From: Jannaschia rubra
GTDB taxonomy: Bacteria > Pseudomonadota > Alphaproteobacteria > Rhodobacterales > Rhodobacteraceae
Length of the DNA stretch: 64,000 bases
NCBI RefSeq assembly: GCF_001403735.1
Contig: NZ_CXPG01000021.1
Coordinates: 372,001-436,000 of the forward strand
Direction: 5' to 3'
Below are positions 61,984 through 64,000 of the stretch, piece by piece; positions within the stretch are counted from its first letter, which is position 1, and each line of letters begins with the position of its first letter. The notes under the pieces were generated by a model. That model was not told where the DNA came from. It did no database searches and saw only the letters and a program-made list of their open reading frames with translations. Both the position numbers and the translations under genes were made by a program.

Positions 61984-63165
61984 ATGCATGACCTGGCTTT
62001 ACCTTCCGCCGGACGCGCTTCCGGAGCCGGAGACGCATGCCTCTTCGGCCTCTCGCTCTGTTCCGGCGCAGGTGGTCTCGACCTCGGGCTCACCATCGCC
62101 ATCCCCGGATATCGTGCTGTGGGCCATGTCGAACGGGAAACCTTCGCCGCAGCCACTCTCGTGGCGCGGATGGAAGACGCGTCCCTGGATCAGGCTGTTG
62201 TCTGGGACGACGTGGGAACCTTCGACGGCCGCCCTTGGCGCGGCGCGGTGGACATCGTCACTGCGGGCTATCCGTGCCAGCCGTTCTCAGTCGCAGGCCG
62301 ACGGCTCGGTGCCGATGATCCACGCCACCTTTGGCCGCATGTCGCCCGCATCATCGGGGAATGCGAGCCGCCCTTCGTCTTCCTCGAGAATGTCGCCCAT
62401 CATCTCCGCCTCGGCTTCCCCGAAGTCGCCGCAGGACTGGTCGGCATGGGCTACCGCCTTGCGGCAGGCCTCTTCACGGCGGCGGAAGTCGGCGCGCCCC
62501 AAAAGCGCGAGCGGCTGTTCATCCTCGCCATCCGCGAGGGGGACGAATTGGCCGACCCCGCGCGCCTGCTCTGGCACCCGGTCGAGTGGCGGGAACCGGA
62601 CAGAACTGCTGCGGCTGTGGCCGACGCAGAAGGCGAGCGCCAACGAGAACCGGCAAACGAAGCCGACGCCGTCGCAGGAAGCGGGCCAGCACGGCATGAA
62701 CCTCGCGACGACGGCAGCCCTATGGCCGACGCCGCAGATCGACAGTTTCCGCAGCCGGGGTGGCGAGCGGAAGGACGAGAAGGGTCTGGACCGCATGGCG
62801 CGGGACTGGCCGACGCCGATGGCGAACGACGGCTGCAAGCCGAGCGCGGGCAACCGCAGGAGTGCCGACCTGACCCACGCGGCCGGGATGTGGATGACGC
62901 CGACGGCGCGGGACCACAAGGATGGGGCGACGACACTGGCGAACACGCCGGTCAACGGCCTGCTTGGCCGCCAGGTCCTGGTGACGCCGATGGCTGGGAC
63001 GAATACCTCCGATGCGCGCCGGACCTTGAACCCGCTGTTCGTCGAGGCGCTGATGGGCTGGCCCACCGGGTGGACCGGCTTCGCCTCTGTGGCAACGGCG
63101 TGGTCCCCTTGGTTGCGGCGCATGCGCTGCGAACTCTGGCGGCTGAACTGCTGGCCGATGGATGA
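61984..63165 (+). CDS. DNA (cytosine-5)-methyltransferase
   Basis: This 393-residue enzyme has C5-methyltransferase motifs: I (FGLSLCSGAGGLDLGL), IV (AGYPCQPFSVAG with catalytic Cys), VI (FLENVAH), VIII (QKRERLFILA) and IX/X (RLCGNGVVPLVAAHA). The variable region between VIII and IX (about residues 185-340) contains repeated (V/M/L)ADA units that a +1 frame reads as WPTP units. The whole span is also open in that other frame from a GTG at 61979 to 63178, which is coupled to the upstream stop and encodes LNPLFVEALMGWP near its end, so which frame ends the protein is not certain. The enzyme probably protects phage DNA. Confidence 0.85.
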   Translation: MHDLALPSAGRASGAGDACLFGLSLCSGAGGLDLGLTIAIPGYRAVGHVERETFAAATLVARMEDASLDQAVVWDDVGTFDGRPWRGAVDIVTAGYPCQPFSVAGRRLGADDPRHLWPHVARIIGECEPPFVFLENVAHHLRLGFPEVAAGLVGMGYRLAAGLFTAAEVGAPQKRERLFILAIREGDELADPARLLWHPVEWREPDRTAAAVADAEGERQREPANEADAVAGSGPARHEPRDDGSPMADAADRQFPQPGWRAEGREGSGPHGAGLADADGERRLQAERGQPQECRPDPRGRDVDDADGAGPQGWGDDTGEHAGQRPAWPPGPGDADGWDEYLRCAPDLEPAVRRGADGLAHRVDRLRLCGNGVVPLVAAHALRTLAAELLADG

Positions 63166-63186
63166 GGCAGCCGCCTAATGCGTCAG

Positions 63187-64000
63187 TCAAGCGGCCAGTT
63201 TGAAGTTTTCGCGGAAGGGCTCCCGGCTTCGGAGAATGGCCCAGAGCACGTTCACGCGCCGTCTTGCCAGGGCGATGACGGCCTGGTGGTGACGTTTTCC
63301 TTCGGCGCGTTTGCGGTCGTAGAAGGCGCGGCTGTCAGGACGGCCGAGGGAGGTGAAGGCGGCCTGGTAGAAGAGGCGCTTGAGGGCCTTGTCGCCGCCG
63401 GCGGCGCGGCGCAGGAAGCTTGTCTTGCCGGACTGGCGCAGCACCGGGGCGAGGCCTGCGGCCGCGGCGAGGGCATCGGCGCTGTCGAAGCGGCCGATGC
63501 GGCCGACGAGCGCGATGAACTCGGCGGTGAGCGTGGCCCCCATCCCCGGCATCGAGAGGATGAGGGCCGCGTCAGGGTGGTTTGCAAGCCGCTCCCGGAT
63601 CGCCTGATCGGTGGCCTTGAGCCGGTCGAGGGCGACGAGCGCCTCGCGGGCGATATCGGCGATGATCTCTGCCTGCAGGCGCCCGCCCGGAATCGCGACG
63701 GTCTGCGCCTGAGCGGCCCGGACGGCGTCCTCGGCCAGCGCCTCGAGGCCGCGCAGGCCGGTCGCGGCCTTGGTGAGCCTTCGGACGATGCGCTTCGCCC
63801 CGGCGGCGCGGATATCTTCGGGCGCGGCATAGTGGCTGAGAAACATCAGGCCGGTGCCGGTCGTGGGGTCGATGCGCCGCTCCAGCGCCGGAAAGAGACC
63901 GGAAAGCAGGTCGCGCAGACGCGCCGCGCGCCGGGTCTGCTCGGTGACGAGCTCGCGGCGGCGTCCGACCAGGAGGCGGATCTCGGCGTCGAGCCGGTCG
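63187..64000 (-). mobile_element. IS110-family transposase, partial at window edge
   Basis: The minus-strand frame is open from a stop at 63187 to the window edge and beyond the internal ATG at 63846. It encodes the C-terminal part of an IS110 transposase: a coiled-coil-like linker (RRELVTEQTRRAARLRDLL), then the Transposase_20 domain (LSMPGMGATLTAEFIAL, DSADALAAAAGLAPVLRQSGK) with the family's C-terminal catalytic serine region. The DEDD N-terminal catalytic half is outside the window. The gene ends 8 bases after the methyltransferase alternative frame stop, so it has inserted at the end of, or cut, the phage operon. Confidence 0.88.

Noticed and set aside
60465-62156. 563-codon open frame antisense to the ParB-methyltransferase
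   Set aside because: Low-complexity composition; the plus strand has clear methyltransferase motifs.
1-64000. CRISPR array
   Set aside because: I saw no set of evenly spaced 23-40 base direct repeats and no cas genes; the Cas4-like nuclease at 55530 is in a phage operon.

Overview
The window is high-GC alphaproteobacterial DNA. It is most likely from a Rhodobacterales (roseobacter/Paracoccaceae) genome: it carries a Paracoccus-type narK fusion with narGHJI, an FnrL-type regulator, an opgCGH periplasmic glucan operon, a GAAC-N7-GAAC motif of the alphaproteobacterial LexA type, and Rhodobacterales-like prophage genes. I cannot name a species from the sequence alone.

Layout. (1) 1-3360: a TetR-controlled ABC exporter operon (TetR, membrane fusion protein, FtsX-type permease, ATPase cut by the window edge). 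(2) 3575-5920: decayed mobile DNA beside a tRNA-Cys: a relic phage lysis module (damaged M15 peptidase, DUF6127-like gene with an internal stop) and a frameshifted IS256-type transposase. (3) 6290-18866: an anaerobic nitrate respiration block. An Fnr-type regulator is followed by a hemerythrin-like gene and a narK double-MFS fusion that diverge around an FNR box, then by narGHJI and three overlapping accessory genes (parvulin and two small proteins). (4) 19051-36036: ordinary chromosomal genes. These are three surface-polysaccharide glycosyltransferases, hyuAB with a LysR gene, an orphan cheD, a damaged rhodanese-like ORF, opgCGH, a TTC38-like TPR protein, a CoA transferase and a DUF302 protein. 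(5) 36037-44974: a tRNA-Ser(GGA) with a terminator, then a six-gene, tightly coupled operon with lower GC than its surroundings. It encodes an m4C-type DNA methyltransferase, a PLD-nuclease/DEAD-helicase fusion, a 71-residue acidic protein, a DndD/Rad50-like zinc-hook ATPase, a DndE-like small protein, and an 845-residue protein that joins RNA polymerase alpha-CTD-like and sigma region 4-like modules to winged helices. This is the best candidate in the window for a little-described genome defence or DNA-modification system. (6) 45063-64000: a prophage or integrative element. A large serine recombinase operon runs leftward; a long rightward operon runs from a possible LexA box through a sigma-like protein, an HNH endonuclease, a RecA-like ATPase, an ssDNA-binding-like protein, a DEAD helicase, a Cas4/RecB-like nuclease, a primase/helicase-like ATPase, an iteron and hairpin cluster that looks like a replication origin, a RuvC-like resolvase, and two DNA methyltransferases. 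A further insertion sequence (IS110 family) runs off the right edge.

How it works together. Low oxygen, sensed by the Fnr protein, probably switches on nitrate uptake (NarK) and nitrate reduction (NarGHI), with NarJ and the parvulin helping assembly. The tRNA-Ser has probably served as an insertion site for the defence operon, and the serine-recombinase element lies directly behind it. The element's own methyltransferases could protect it against restriction by its host, including possibly by the neighbouring defence operon; this last point is inference.
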